This document shows positions 15,000-23,104 of a stretch of 64,000 bases of DNA, piece after piece. Origin of the DNA: Selenomonas sp. (lineage in GTDB: Bacteria > Bacillota > Negativicutes > Selenomonadales > Selenomonadaceae); the NCBI GenBank assembly GCA_022773585.1, contig JALEZZ010000031.1:1-64000 (forward strand). The letters run 5' to 3'. Numbering within the stretch: the stretch's first letter is position 1; each line of letters opens with the position of its first letter. The position numbers were made by a program, and so were the translations under genes. A model generated the notes under the pieces. The model was not told the DNA's origin. It was given only the letters and a program-made list of their open reading frames with translations, and made no database searches.

Positions 15000-16517
15000 T
15001 TACCAGCCGAAATTCGGCCGCGCTTTCGGGATGAAGTCGATGGGCATCTGCCCGCCAAAAAGCTGGTGGTCGATGCCGCGCACTTCGAGCTGCATCCTCC
15101 GCGCGTGGTAGCCTTCTTCGCCCGGATTCACGATGCGCAGGCCCGCGAGCGGGACGTCGAAGTCGATGCTGCCGCCCGGCACGAGGGCGGGCGCTTCGTA
15201 GTCGCGGACGGTCGTCTCGGCGCCGTCGTTGTACTCCATGTGGAGGACGGGCGCGGGATAGGTGTTCTGCGTCGTGTTCTGGACATTGACGCAGATGTGC
15301 CATGCCGCGCCATCGGGAAAGATGCGCGCGTCGTCATCGCCCGCCCAGGTCTGCCAGACACTCGGCGGGATGTAGTCGATGCCGGTCGCATTGTTGATGG
15401 GGTAGTCATACGCATCCGTCCAGCCATTGAAACACGTGCCATTCATGTAATAGTGGACGCGGATTTCCTCGCGCGGCTTCGCATCTTCTGCGGCAGGCTC
15501 TGCTGCTTTGTCCTGCGCGGCATCCGCCGCTTTTTCTGCCCCCCTCGCACCGCTGCTTTCTTCGCCGCCGCCCGTCTGGATGACAGTCGCCCCGCCTGGC
15601 GGCACCTGCTTCTCCTGCTCTTTCTTCCGCACGTCGTCGCGTTTCGTGTTCGGCGCGAGTTCTTCCGGGTGATGGAGGATTTCCTCGACAGGCGTCGTTT
15701 CGAGCTCTTCGAGCTTCTCGGGCTTTGCCTGCGCGAGATAAAAAAGGTAGGCGGCGATGGCGAGCACAGCAAGAAGGGCTGCCGCAGCCATTCCCTTCGC
15801 AAAACGGATGCGGCGGCCGTAGCGCACATCGCGCACGAGCGCACGGATGCTCTGATAGCGGCGTTTCGGATCGACCTCGGACGCGCGGCGGCAGATGCGT
15901 GCGAGGCTGCCGTGGTAGTCGGGGCCGAGAAGTTCCTGCATCGTCATGCCGAGCGCGTAGATGTCGCTGCGCGCATCGGTCGTGCCGTAGCCGTACTGCT
16001 CCGGCGGGGCGTAGCCGCGCGTGCCGAGGTAGACTGTGTCGGCGGCTTTTTCATCGTCCTCCCCATGCATCCTGCGAGCGGCGTCGAAGTCAATCAGGCG
16101 GATGGTGCCGTCTCGCTGCTCGATGAGATTTTCCGGCTTGATGTCGCGATGGAGGATGCGGTGCGCATGGAGCGCGGCAAGGCCATCCGCAAGCGCGAGC
16201 AAATAGCGCCGCGCCTCGCGCTCTGTCAGGTAATGCTCCGTCTCGATGCGCCGCGAAAGCGGCTCACCCTGCACGCATTCCTCGAGGATGTGCGTCTCAC
16301 CAGCCTCGGCGTCTTCAGCAAAGGCGTAGATTTCGGGCCAGAGCGGATGCGCGAGTGCTTTGAGCTCCGCGAGCGGCAGGCCGATGCGGCGGATGCGCTT
16401 GTAGATGACAGGCCGCCCCGCGCGGTCGGCGCCGAGCCAGACCTCGCCGCGCGCCGTCTCGCGCAGGCAGCGGACTTTCTCGAACAGTCCGAAGAGATAG
16501 CGCTTTGCCTCGTCCAT
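15000..16517 (-). CDS. Membrane Ser/Thr protein kinase, copy 1
   Basis: A 505-residue Hanks-type kinase. The cytoplasmic catalytic domain (about residues 12-240) has the lysine in VIYKRI, the catalytic loop HRDIKPEN and the APE-equivalent GTRGYAPPEQ; the DFG motif reads DFD and the glycine loop is degenerate (TARGEVWLG). One transmembrane segment lies near 245-265. A Pro/Ala/Glu-rich linker leads to an extracytoplasmic domain of about 150 residues with NGWTDAYD and a beta-sandwich pattern ending GGSIDFDVPLAGL. The ATG follows GAGGCGG. A close paralog lies 1.7 kb upstream. Targets unknown; the outer domain should sense an envelope signal. Confidence 0.88.
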   Translation of the reverse strand: MDEAKRYLFGLFEKVRCLRETARGEVWLGADRAGRPVIYKRIRRIGLPLAELKALAHPLWPEIYAFAEDAEAGETHILEECVQGEPLSRRIETEHYLTEREARRYLLALADGLAALHAHRILHRDIKPENLIEQRDGTIRLIDFDAARRMHGEDDEKAADTVYLGTRGYAPPEQYGYGTTDARSDIYALGMTMQELLGPDYHGSLARICRRASEVDPKRRYQSIRALVRDVRYGRRIRFAKGMAAAALLAVLAIAAYLFYLAQAKPEKLEELETTPVEEILHHPEELAPNTKRDDVRKKEQEKQVPPGGATVIQTGGGEESSGARGAEKAADAAQDKAAEPAAEDAKPREEIRVHYYMNGTCFNGWTDAYDYPINNATGIDYIPPSVWQTWAGDDDARIFPDGAAWHICVNVQNTTQNTYPAPVLHMEYNDGAETTVRDYEAPALVPGGSIDFDVPLAGLRIVNPGEEGYHARRMQLEVRGIDHQLFGGQMPIDFIPKARPNFGW

Positions 16518-16555
16518 GCGACCGCCTCATTTTCTAGCCAAGTATCGTCCTGCTT

Positions 16556-16918
16556 TTACGAGGCTGCCGTCTTCAGCCCGCTCGCAAGCAGATACATGGC
16601 GAGCTGGTTCAGGCTCACGCCTTCTGCTTTCGCCTGCATCGCCAGACGCTTGTGCAGGCTCTTGGGAATGCGGAGATTGAACCTGCCGCTGAAATCTTCC
16701 TCGCGGAGCGGTTCCGGTATCTCCATTCCATCCTCCAGTGCTGCGGAAATCCACGCTTTTTTCGCATCCTCAAGCATTTCGAGGATTTCCGTTTTCGTCT
16801 CTCCCTGTGTGATGCAGCCGCGTAATTCCGGGATATAACCAACGTACCCGCCAGCCGGATCCGCTTCGATGACCTCCCGATAAGGCAGTCCCACATAATA
16901 ATCCAGATTTTTCTTCAT
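16556..16918 (-). CDS. hicB: HicB-family antitoxin
   Basis: A 120-residue antitoxin. The N-terminal part (GGYVGYIPELRGCITQGET) is the partially degraded RNase-H-like HicB fold and the C-terminal 45 residues (NLRIPKSLHKRLAMQAKAEGVSLNQ) are a ribbon-helix-helix DNA-binding domain. The start is the ATG after GAGGTGTCAACTA. Normally it neutralises the HicA mRNA interferase encoded just upstream, but here hicA has lost its middle. HicB may now act only as an autorepressor or against another HicA. It lies 38 bp upstream of the kinase start. Confidence 0.88.
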   Translation of the reverse strand: MKKNLDYYVGLPYREVIEADPAGGYVGYIPELRGCITQGETKTEILEMLEDAKKAWISAALEDGMEIPEPLREEDFSGRFNLRIPKSLHKRLAMQAKAEGVSLNQLAMYLLASGLKTAAS

Positions 16919-16929
16919 TAGTTGACACC

Positions 16930-17018
16930 TCATTCTGCATCCAGCGCTGCTATCACTTGCCGGATTTGGGGTTGTTCCGTATGCGCAGCAACAGTTTTTC
17001 AAATTGGCTCAAACTCAA
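16930..17018 (-). pseudogene. hicA: hicA remnant with internal deletion
   Basis: Reading from a TTG behind AAGGGGTG, the first 21 codons (SLSQFEKLLLRIRNNPKSG) match the conserved start of HicA, then a stop follows. Shifted by one frame, the next codons read QVIAALDAE-stop, which fits the end of HicA just before hicB. The roughly 40 codons between, including the catalytic histidine region, are missing. This is a deletion in place rather than a random ORF, since both ends keep the correct order and spacing to hicB. Confidence 0.75.
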
Positions 17019-17067
17019 CACCCCTTTTTTATAGTACCATATATAGTGTCTTTTGCGCAATATGAAA

Positions 17068-17102
17068 CGTCCCTGCAGGAACCGCCTTGTCCTGCAGGGA
17101 CG
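17068..17102. terminator. Terminator CGTCCCTGCAGG/CCTGCAGGGACG
   Basis: A perfect 12-bp stem with an 11-base loop, downstream of the 17.2-kb secreted gene and upstream of the hicA promoter region. Confidence 0.75.
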
Positions 17103-17168
17103 CTTTGTTTTCTAAACGAATCACACATATTGCAATACGACATAAAAGACATCATTCGCCATTATCGT

Positions 17169-17516
17169 TCACTTCCTGTATTGCTCCAACGCAATGTTCA
17201 AAATCGCCTCTTCGATGCTGCCACTTTGAACCAGCTGATTATGCGGGCTGCGGAAACCGAAATGACTCCATTGTCCGTCGTACCAATGAAATGCGATATG
17301 CCAAATTTTGTACGAGCGATTGCCGTAAACCTCTTTGAAGCCGACATAGAGACAATCCCCATCATAGTGAACTTTTTCGGAAATCACATAAACCGGATCG
17401 CCGTTCAGTTCCCCGGCATAAATGTCTGCTGCGGATGCCACATTTTCGCCCGAGAGACCGCTGGAAACACAGAATGCGACCGCGAGCATGAATGTTACCA
17501 AGAGTTTCTTCAACAT
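17169..17516 (-). CDS. Small secreted protein, family member 3
   Basis: A 115-residue protein with a signal peptide (LLVTFMLAVAFCVSSGL, cleavage near ASA). The mature part (ADIYAGELNGDPVYVIS, then YKIWHIAFHWYDGQW) shows the same layout as the secreted proteins at 10.9 and 12.3 kb. The ATG follows GGAGAG. It is 23 bp downstream of the next secreted protein, so the two form a small operon from the 18.12-kb promoter. Function unknown. Confidence 0.72.
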   Translation of the reverse strand: MLKKLLVTFMLAVAFCVSSGLSGENVASAADIYAGELNGDPVYVISEKVHYDGDCLYVGFKEVYGNRSYKIWHIAFHWYDGQWSHFGFRSPHNQLVQSGSIEEAILNIALEQYRK

Positions 17517-17539
17517 AAGATGTCACTCTCCTATTCTTT

Positions 17540-18064
17540 TTAGGAATCTTCCGCCGTGAGGAAGATTCCATAGGCGGTATCAGACTGCACCAGCTCGGCG
17601 CAAATGCGACGGTGCGCGGCTTTGCACCAGACACTCGCGTTATTGCCTTGCGATGTCATCGTATCAGATTCTTCTTCTGTCAGGCCGATGACACTGCCCA
17701 TAAGGTCGCCGAGATCAGCCACGTTGTTCATGGCTGTCTCGTCACCCTTCTCCCAGAGGAGGGTGATGTGCTCGATGGGGCTTTCGGTATCGCGTGCGGA
17801 ATAGAGGATCACGGCGCGGTGCGTACCGTCGTTGTAATCAAGCGGATAGACATCAAAATCCCCGTCCTTCTTTCCCGTCGGCGTGAGATGCCGGTAGTCT
17901 GAGAAATAGGTAGGGGTGCCCTCCTGCGCGGCGAGCCGTTCGACCGCCTGCGTGAACTCGGAGATGTTCATGTCGGAGATAGGCGCCGACGCAGCAGCGG
18001 CGCCAGCCTGCCAGCAAAAAATCGTCAGGCAGACCAGCAAGAAAATTCTCTGGACTCGATGCAT
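17540..18064 (-). CDS. Exported protein of unknown function
   Basis: A 174-residue protein with a signal peptide (hydrophobic residues 7-22, cleavage after AAAA). The mature part has MNISEFTQAVERLAAQEGTP and a central YPLDYNDGTHRAVILY strand pair, no recognised domain. The ATG follows AAGGAGG. It is the first gene after a TTTACA/TATAAT promoter and is followed closely by small secreted member 3. It lies between the two paralogous kinases. Confidence 0.7.
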   Translation of the reverse strand: MHRVQRIFLLVCLTIFCWQAGAAAASAPISDMNISEFTQAVERLAAQEGTPTYFSDYRHLTPTGKKDGDFDVYPLDYNDGTHRAVILYSARDTESPIEHITLLWEKGDETAMNNVADLGDLMGSVIGLTEEESDTMTSQGNNASVWCKAAHRRICAELVQSDTAYGIFLTAEDS

Positions 18065-18123
18065 AAAACCAGCCTCCTTTGCGTGAAAGATGCGCGAATG
18101 TGAGTATTATTCACTATAGTTCC

Positions 18124-18151
18124 ATTATACTACGGATTGTTTGCTTGTAAA
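18124..18151 (-). promoter_or_regulatory. Promoter of the 18.06-17.17 kb pair
   Basis: Minus strand TTTACA, 16 bases, TATAAT, about 60 bases before the ATG. The same TTTACA hexamer heads the 14.2-kb row. Confidence 0.6.
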
Positions 18152-18185
18152 GATAAAGGGCTCTCCAATATCAAGTATACAAAAA

Positions 18186-18214
18186 TCCCCGCAGGGATTG
18201 GTGTCCTGCGGGGA
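18186..18214. terminator. TCCCCGCAGG-family terminator after kinase 2
   Basis: Stem TCCCCGCAGG / CCTGCGGGGA with loop GATTGGTGT, third close copy of this hairpin family, 20 bases after the kinase stop. Confidence 0.75.
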
Positions 18215-18234
18215 CAATGGAAGCTCTTTGCGAT

Positions 18235-19761
18235 TCAGTGCCACTCCCCATCGGCGCCGAGATGATGCTCGAAGGCGGCATCGGGGACGAAGTCGATGTC
18301 GATGTACGAACCGAAGATCTCGTGGTCGATGCCGCGGAGTTCGAGGTGCATGGTGCGGCCACTGGTATTGCCTGCGGGGTCGGCGATGGCGAGGCCTGCG
18401 AGCGGGATGTCGAAGTCGATGCTGCCGCCTGGGACGAGGGCGGGCGCGGCGTAGCCGCGGGTCGTCGTCGTGGCGCCGTCATTGTACTCCATATGGAGCA
18501 CGGGCACGGAAAACGTGCTGTCCGTCGTGTTGCTGACGTTCGCGTGAATATGCCACGCCGCGTCATCGGGGAAGAAGCGGATGGTGTCGTCGCCCGGCCA
18601 GTTCTGCCAGACGCTCGGCGGGATGTTGAGGAGGCCCGCCGCATTGTCGATCGGCACGTCATAGGCATCCGTCCAGCCATTGAAGACGAAGCCGTCGTGC
18701 GAATAGTGTGCGCGGATTTCACCCTTGTGCGATTTCTGTCCCTCGGCGGTGTCCGATGACGTCTTGTCCTGCGCAGCGTCCGCCGCTTTTTTCACATCCT
18801 GCGCCCCGCTGCTCTCGCCGCCCTCGATCTGCTGGACCGTCACCCTGCCTGGCGGCGCCTGCTGTTCCTGCTCCTTCTTTTTCACATCTTCGCGGCGGAC
18901 GTCGGGCTTGAGCTCTTCGGGATGACGCACGAGCTCTTCGACCGGCGTCGTTTCGAGTTCTTCGAGCTTCTCGGGCTTTGCCTGCGCGAGGTAGAAAAGG
19001 TAGGCGGCGACGGCCAGCACGGCGAGGATGACGAGCGCGGCCGCGCCTTTCGCAAAGCGGATGCGGCGGCCATAGCGCACATCGCGCACAAGAGCGCGAA
19101 CATTTTGGTATCTCCGCTTTGGATCGACCTCGGACGCGCGGCGGCAGATGCGCGCAAGACTGCCGTGGTCGTCGGGGCCCATGAGCTCCTGCATCGTCAT
19201 GCCGAGCGCGTAGATGTCACTGCGCGCGTCCGTCGTGCCATAGCCGTACTGCTCGGGCGGAGCGTAGCCGCGCGTGCCGAGGTAGACCGTGTCAGCGGCT
19301 TTTTCCTCATCCATCGTGCGTGCGGCGTCGAAATCAATCAGGCGGATGGTGCCGTCGCGTTCCTCGATGATGTTTTCGGGCTTGATGTCGCGATGGAGGA
19401 TGCGGTGCGCATGGAGCACGGCGAGGCCGTCGGCAAGCGCGAGCAAATAGCGCCGCGCCTCGCGCTCTGTCAGGTAATGCTCCGTCTCGATGCGCCGCGA
19501 AAGCGGTTCACCCTGCACGCATTCCTCGAGAATGTGCGTCTCGCCCGCCTCGGCGTCTTCGGCAAAGGCGTAGATTTCCGGCCAGAGCGGATGCGCGAGC
19601 GCTTTGAGCTCGGCGAGCGGCAGCCCCGTGCGGCGGATGCGCTTGTAGATGACCGGCCGTCCCGCGCGGTCGGCGCCGAGCCAGACCTCGCCGCGCGCCG
19701 TCTCGCGCAGGCAGCGGACTTTCTCGAACTGCCCGAAGAGATAGCTCTTTGCCTCGTCCAT
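18235..19761 (-). CDS. Membrane Ser/Thr protein kinase, copy 2
   Basis: A 508-residue paralog of the 15.0-kb kinase, nearly identical through the catalytic domain (HRDIKPEN, DFD in place of DFG, GTRGYAPPEQ) and the transmembrane helix, but diverged in the linker and the outer domain (HYSHDGFVFNGWTDAYDVP). I start it at the ATG matching the paralog (MDEAKSYLFGQF), preceded by GAGGGGGGCGG. It is divergent from an HTH regulator gene with only 81 bp between. Conserved kinase cores with different sensor domains suggest two signals feeding related outputs. Confidence 0.88.
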   Translation of the reverse strand: MDEAKSYLFGQFEKVRCLRETARGEVWLGADRAGRPVIYKRIRRTGLPLAELKALAHPLWPEIYAFAEDAEAGETHILEECVQGEPLSRRIETEHYLTEREARRYLLALADGLAVLHAHRILHRDIKPENIIEERDGTIRLIDFDAARTMDEEKAADTVYLGTRGYAPPEQYGYGTTDARSDIYALGMTMQELMGPDDHGSLARICRRASEVDPKRRYQNVRALVRDVRYGRRIRFAKGAAALVILAVLAVAAYLFYLAQAKPEKLEELETTPVEELVRHPEELKPDVRREDVKKKEQEQQAPPGRVTVQQIEGGESSGAQDVKKAADAAQDKTSSDTAEGQKSHKGEIRAHYSHDGFVFNGWTDAYDVPIDNAAGLLNIPPSVWQNWPGDDTIRFFPDDAAWHIHANVSNTTDSTFSVPVLHMEYNDGATTTTRGYAAPALVPGGSIDFDIPLAGLAIADPAGNTSGRTMHLELRGIDHEIFGSYIDIDFVPDAAFEHHLGADGEWH

Positions 19762-19842
19762 AGGGCCGCCCCCCTCGTTCTTGTTCTCTCTCATTCTTTA
19801 TGATAAGATAAAGAAAACCATCTGGCAAGAGGGGGAACGGCC

Positions 19843-20274
19843 ATGCTGAAAAAAGACACGGAAGAACTCGAGGAAGCGCTGCATAAAGCGCGCGATGTGC
19901 GCGACTACTTCGACGAGAATGCGGACGAGCTCGCGGAGCGCACGCTCGCCGAAGAGCTCGCGCGGCTGCTTGCGGAAAAGCATCTGACGAAAGCGCTCGT
20001 CGCCGAACGCTCAGGGCTTGACCGCACGTACGCCTACCATATTTTGGGTGGCACGAAGCCGCACCCTGCCCGCGAGAAGGTGCTCGCTCTCGCGCTGGCG
20101 CTCGGCCTCACGCCGAAGGAAGCGCAGCACCTCCTCTACTACGCCCGCTGCCCGCGCCTCTACGTCCGCGATGCCTGGGACAGCATCGTCTGGCACGCGC
20201 TCGAAAAGGGGATGAGCGTGACGGAGGCGAATCTGCTGATGGAGGAACTCGGAGAAACGCCGCTCTTGGGATAA
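19843..20274 (+). CDS. XRE/HTH-domain regulator, divergent from kinase 2
   Basis: A 143-residue protein. Residues 1-30 form an acidic amphipathic helix (KKDTEELEEALHKARDVRDYFDENA). A helix-turn-helix follows (TLAEELARLLAEKHLTKALVAERSGLDRTYAYHIL), then a helical C-terminal half with LALGLTPKEAQHLLYYA. Such regulators often sit beside bacterial Ser/Thr kinases. The ATG follows AGAGGGGGAACGGCC. The 81-bp gap to the kinase holds both promoters; TATGATAAGATAAAG is a plausible -10 zone. The gene ends at a bidirectional terminator. Confidence 0.8.
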   Translation: MLKKDTEELEEALHKARDVRDYFDENADELAERTLAEELARLLAEKHLTKALVAERSGLDRTYAYHILGGTKPHPAREKVLALALALGLTPKEAQHLLYYARCPRLYVRDAWDSIVWHALEKGMSVTEANLLMEELGETPLLG

Positions 20275-20308
20275 AAAAATTGCTCAGGTAATGGCCTGAG
20301 CAATTTTT
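20275..20308. terminator. Bidirectional terminator between HTH gene and hypE
   Basis: ATTGCTCAGG / CCTGAGCAAT stem with A-run before and T-run after, serving the two convergent genes. Confidence 0.9.
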
Positions 20309-20311
20309 ATT

Positions 20312-21319
20312 TCAGCAGATGCGCGGCACGAGATTGCCGACGGGCATGTCGACGATGCGGATGCCGCCGATGGTCGTGCGCAGGCCGACCTGACCGGGAG
20401 CCTTGTCCGTCGTCTCGCCGAGGATGACGGCATCGCGCCCATGCGGGTCGGACTTCATCGCGGCGAGGGCGGCGTCGGTCTCCTCCTCGGGCACGAAGGC
20501 GATGCATTTTCCCTCGTTCGCGAGATAGAGCGGGTCGAAGCCGAGGATGTCGCAGACACCGCGCACGGCGTCGCGCACGGGGACGGCGTCCTCGTCAATC
20601 AGGATGCCAACGCCGCTAGCCTGCGCGATTTCATTGAGCACGGCCGCGACGCCGCCGCGCGTCGGATCGCGCAGGACGGCCGTATGCGGCGCGGCCTGGA
20701 GCACCGCCTGCGTGAGGCCCGCGAGCGGTGCGCAGTCCGTCGTGATGTCTGGCGGCAGCTCGAGACCGTGACGGCCCGCGAGGATGGCGGCCGCATGGTC
20801 GCCAAGGTAGCCAGAGAGCAGGACTTTCATGCCGGGACGGACGTTTTTCGGCGAAATATCGACGCCGTCGATGAGCTCGCCGACGCCGGCCGTGTTGATG
20901 AAGATGCCGTCGGCCTTGCCGCGCTCGACAACCTTCGTGTCGCCCGTGACAATCTGGATGCCCGCCTCGGCCGCCATGTCGTGCATGGTCGAGACGATGC
21001 GCTTCAGGTCGTCGATGGGAAATCCTTCCTCGAGAATCAAACCGCACGAGAGGTAGCGCGGCACGGCGCCCGTCATCGCAAGGTCGTTGACCGTGCCGCA
21101 GACGGCGAGCTTGCCGATGTTGCCACCCGCAAAGAACAGAGGCCGCACGACATAGGAATCCGTCGTGAAAGCGAGGCGGCCGGACGCCTGGAGCTTCGCG
21201 CCGTCGTGGAGCTCGTCGAGCAGCGGATTGGAAAACGCTGGGCCGATGACGTTTTTCATCAGTTCAGCGCTGAGTTTTCCGCCAGCGCCATGAGCGAGGG
21301 TAATAAGATGATCTGTCAA
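20312..21319 (-). CDS. hypE: Hydrogenase maturation protein HypE
   Basis: A 335-residue ATP-dependent dehydratase of the PurM fold that turns a C-terminal cysteine thiocarboxamide into the thiocyanate used for the cyanide ligands of the NiFe centre. The C-terminus is PRIC, the required ending, and DPTRGGVAAVLNE is the family signature. It starts with TTG, ten bases after AAGGAGGA. It is the last gene of the hydrogenase block and is separated from hypD by a repeat. Its partner HypF is not in the window. Confidence 0.95.
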   Translation of the reverse strand: MTDHLITLAHGAGGKLSAELMKNVIGPAFSNPLLDELHDGAKLQASGRLAFTTDSYVVRPLFFAGGNIGKLAVCGTVNDLAMTGAVPRYLSCGLILEEGFPIDDLKRIVSTMHDMAAEAGIQIVTGDTKVVERGKADGIFINTAGVGELIDGVDISPKNVRPGMKVLLSGYLGDHAAAILAGRHGLELPPDITTDCAPLAGLTQAVLQAAPHTAVLRDPTRGGVAAVLNEIAQASGVGILIDEDAVPVRDAVRGVCDILGFDPLYLANEGKCIAFVPEEETDAALAAMKSDPHGRDAVILGETTDKAPGQVGLRTTIGGIRIVDMPVGNLVPRIC

Positions 21320-21361
21320 AAGCAGTTCCTCCTTCGCAGGTTACAATCATTCTGATTGCTT

Positions 21362-21424
21362 GGCCCTACCTTCGACACTCCCCCTGCCACTTACGTGACC
21401 CTCCCCCCTCTGAGAGGGGGGCTG
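21362..21424. repeat. Two-hairpin repeat between hypD and hypE
   Basis: Unit TACCTTCGACACTCCCCCTGCCAC followed by the palindrome CCCCCCTCTGAGAGGGGGG; same right-hand unit as at 7.6 and 23.1 kb. It starts 28 bases after the hypD stop. Confidence 0.8.
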
Positions 21425-21452
21425 CAGTTTGAGGTGGGCTCTGTTGCGATTG

Positions 21453-22604
21453 TTACTTTCCAAATTCAAACCGCCCCTGCCCGTATTTATACCACGCCGC
21501 GCAGACGCCTTCGACGGAGACCATGCAGGGGCCGATGGCGTGGGTGGGGATGCAGGCTTTGCCGAAGAGCGGGCACTCGCGCGGGGTGACGATGCCGCGC
21601 AGGACCTCGCCGCAGCGGCAGCCAGGGTGGTTGTCACCGACTGGGACGTCCATCGGCAGCAGGCGCTCGATGTCATGCGCGACGTGCGCTTCTTTCATGT
21701 GCAGGCCGGACTGCGGGATGACGCCGATGCCGCGCCACGGGGCGTCGACGGTCTCATAGACCTCGGCCATCGTACGGCGCGCGGCGGGACTGCCTGCCGC
21801 CTGCACGACGCTTTCGTATTCATTTTCGATGCGCGCCTCGCCTTTCTCCGTCTGCTGCAAGAGGCGCACGAGCGAGCGCAGAATCGCGACAGGCGTGAAG
21901 CCGGTCACGACGCCGGGCGTGTGGAATTCGTCCGCGACGAACTGGAAAACGTCGAGCCCCGTGACGACGGAGACATGGCCGGGCAGCAGGAAGCCGTCGA
22001 CGCGGACTTCGGGGTCCGTGAGAAGTGCGCGGAGCGCTGGCGGCACGAGCTTCTGCGCCGAAAGCAGGTAGACGTTCTGGAGGCCGGCCTGCTCGGCCGC
22101 GAGCACGAGCGCGGCGGCTGTCGGGGCCGTCGTCTCAAAGCCGACAGCGAGGAAGATGACCTTTTTTTCGGGGTTCTCTCGCGCGATGGCCAGCGTGTCG
22201 AGCGGCGAATAAACGATGCGGATGTCGGCGCCCTCAGCCTTCGCCTCGGCGAGGCTCGACTGCGAGCCCGGCACTTTCAGCATGTCGCCAAACGTCGCGA
22301 GGATGACGTCATCGCGATGCGCGTAGGCGATGGCCTTGTCCATGTAGTCGTCGGCCGTGACGCAGACGGGGCAGCCCGGGCCGCTGACGAGTGCGACGTT
22401 CTCGGGCAGGAGCTGGCGGATGCCTGCGCGAAAAATCGAGACGGTGTGCGTGCCGCAGACCTCCATGTAGCGGAGCGGCCGCCCAATCTCAGCCGCAAGG
22501 CGCTGGATTTCCGCGACAAGCGCCTGTGCGGCCTCGCGCTCTTCTTTGCGCGTGAGCTTGCCATCCGCCGCACTGGCATGTGCTCGTGCCTCCGCCGCCG
22601 TCAT
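21453..22604 (-). CDS. hypD: Hydrogenase maturation protein HypD
   Basis: A 383-residue iron-sulfur scaffold on which, with HypC, the Fe(CN)2CO group is assembled. Family signatures MEVCGTHTVSIFRAGI, GPGCPVCVT, and the C-terminal cysteines in HPGCRCGEVLRG and ECPLFGKAC are intact. Its ATG overlaps the hypC stop codon by four bases, so the pair is coupled. A ~20-residue charged N-terminal extension precedes the core. Confidence 0.95.
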   Translation of the reverse strand: MTAAEARAHASAADGKLTRKEEREAAQALVAEIQRLAAEIGRPLRYMEVCGTHTVSIFRAGIRQLLPENVALVSGPGCPVCVTADDYMDKAIAYAHRDDVILATFGDMLKVPGSQSSLAEAKAEGADIRIVYSPLDTLAIARENPEKKVIFLAVGFETTAPTAAALVLAAEQAGLQNVYLLSAQKLVPPALRALLTDPEVRVDGFLLPGHVSVVTGLDVFQFVADEFHTPGVVTGFTPVAILRSLVRLLQQTEKGEARIENEYESVVQAAGSPAARRTMAEVYETVDAPWRGIGVIPQSGLHMKEAHVAHDIERLLPMDVPVGDNHPGCRCGEVLRGIVTPRECPLFGKACIPTHAIGPCMVSVEGVCAAWYKYGQGRFEFGK

Positions 22605-22840
22605 GAAAGCGCCTCCACGGTGCGCGGCGCGCCGTTCATCTCGTCGAGCAGCGCATACGTCTCCTCGGCTTCCTTTTCATCGACGATCTGCATGGCAAAG
22701 CCCGCATGCACGAGCACATAGTCGCCGATTTTTGCCTCAGGGAGCAGCATGAGCGAGACATCCTTCGTCACGCCCGAAAGCTCGACTTTCGCGAGCGCGT
22801 CCTGGATGGAAAGAATCTTGGCAGGGACTGCAAGACACAT
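22601..22840 (-). CDS. hypC: Hydrogenase maturation chaperone HypC
   Basis: A 79-residue HypC/HybG chaperone. It begins MCLAVPAKI, whose Cys2 holds the iron group with HypD and the large subunit. The beta-barrel core continues to GDYVLVHAGFAMQIVDE. ATG follows GGAGG by ten bases. Coupled to hypD. Confidence 0.95.
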   Translation of the reverse strand: MCLAVPAKILSIQDALAKVELSGVTKDVSLMLLPEAKIGDYVLVHAGFAMQIVDEKEAEETYALLDEMNGAPRTVEALS

Positions 22841-22917
22841 GATGGTAGGACCTCCAATGAAAAATTTTTGTATCTATCAGGAAGTTGTTTCTTTGATTGC
22901 CGAACGCGGCTTTTACA

Positions 22918-23104
22918 GGAGGCTCCCTCTCAGAGGGAGCTGGCGCCGCAGGCGACTGAAGGAGTGTCGAAGGTAGGACGTGAATATGTCATCTACGAAG
23001 GTTCAAATCTGCCTTCGCAGATAACATTCGTATGAACCAGCAAGTTCCTACCTCCGACACTCCCCCTGCCCTTCGGGCCCTCCCCCCTCTGAGAGGGGGG
23101 CAGC
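22918..23104. repeat. Paired inverted two-hairpin repeat between hypC and the protease gene
   Basis: Left unit GGCTCCCTCTCAGAGGGAGC with GTCGAAGGTAGGACGTG; right unit ACTCCCCCTGCCCTTCGGGC with a CCCCCCTCTGAGAGGGGGG palindrome; about 70 bp between contain TCTACGAAGG/CCTTCGCAGA arms. The right end overlaps the 3' end of the hydrogenase protease gene. Confidence 0.8.
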
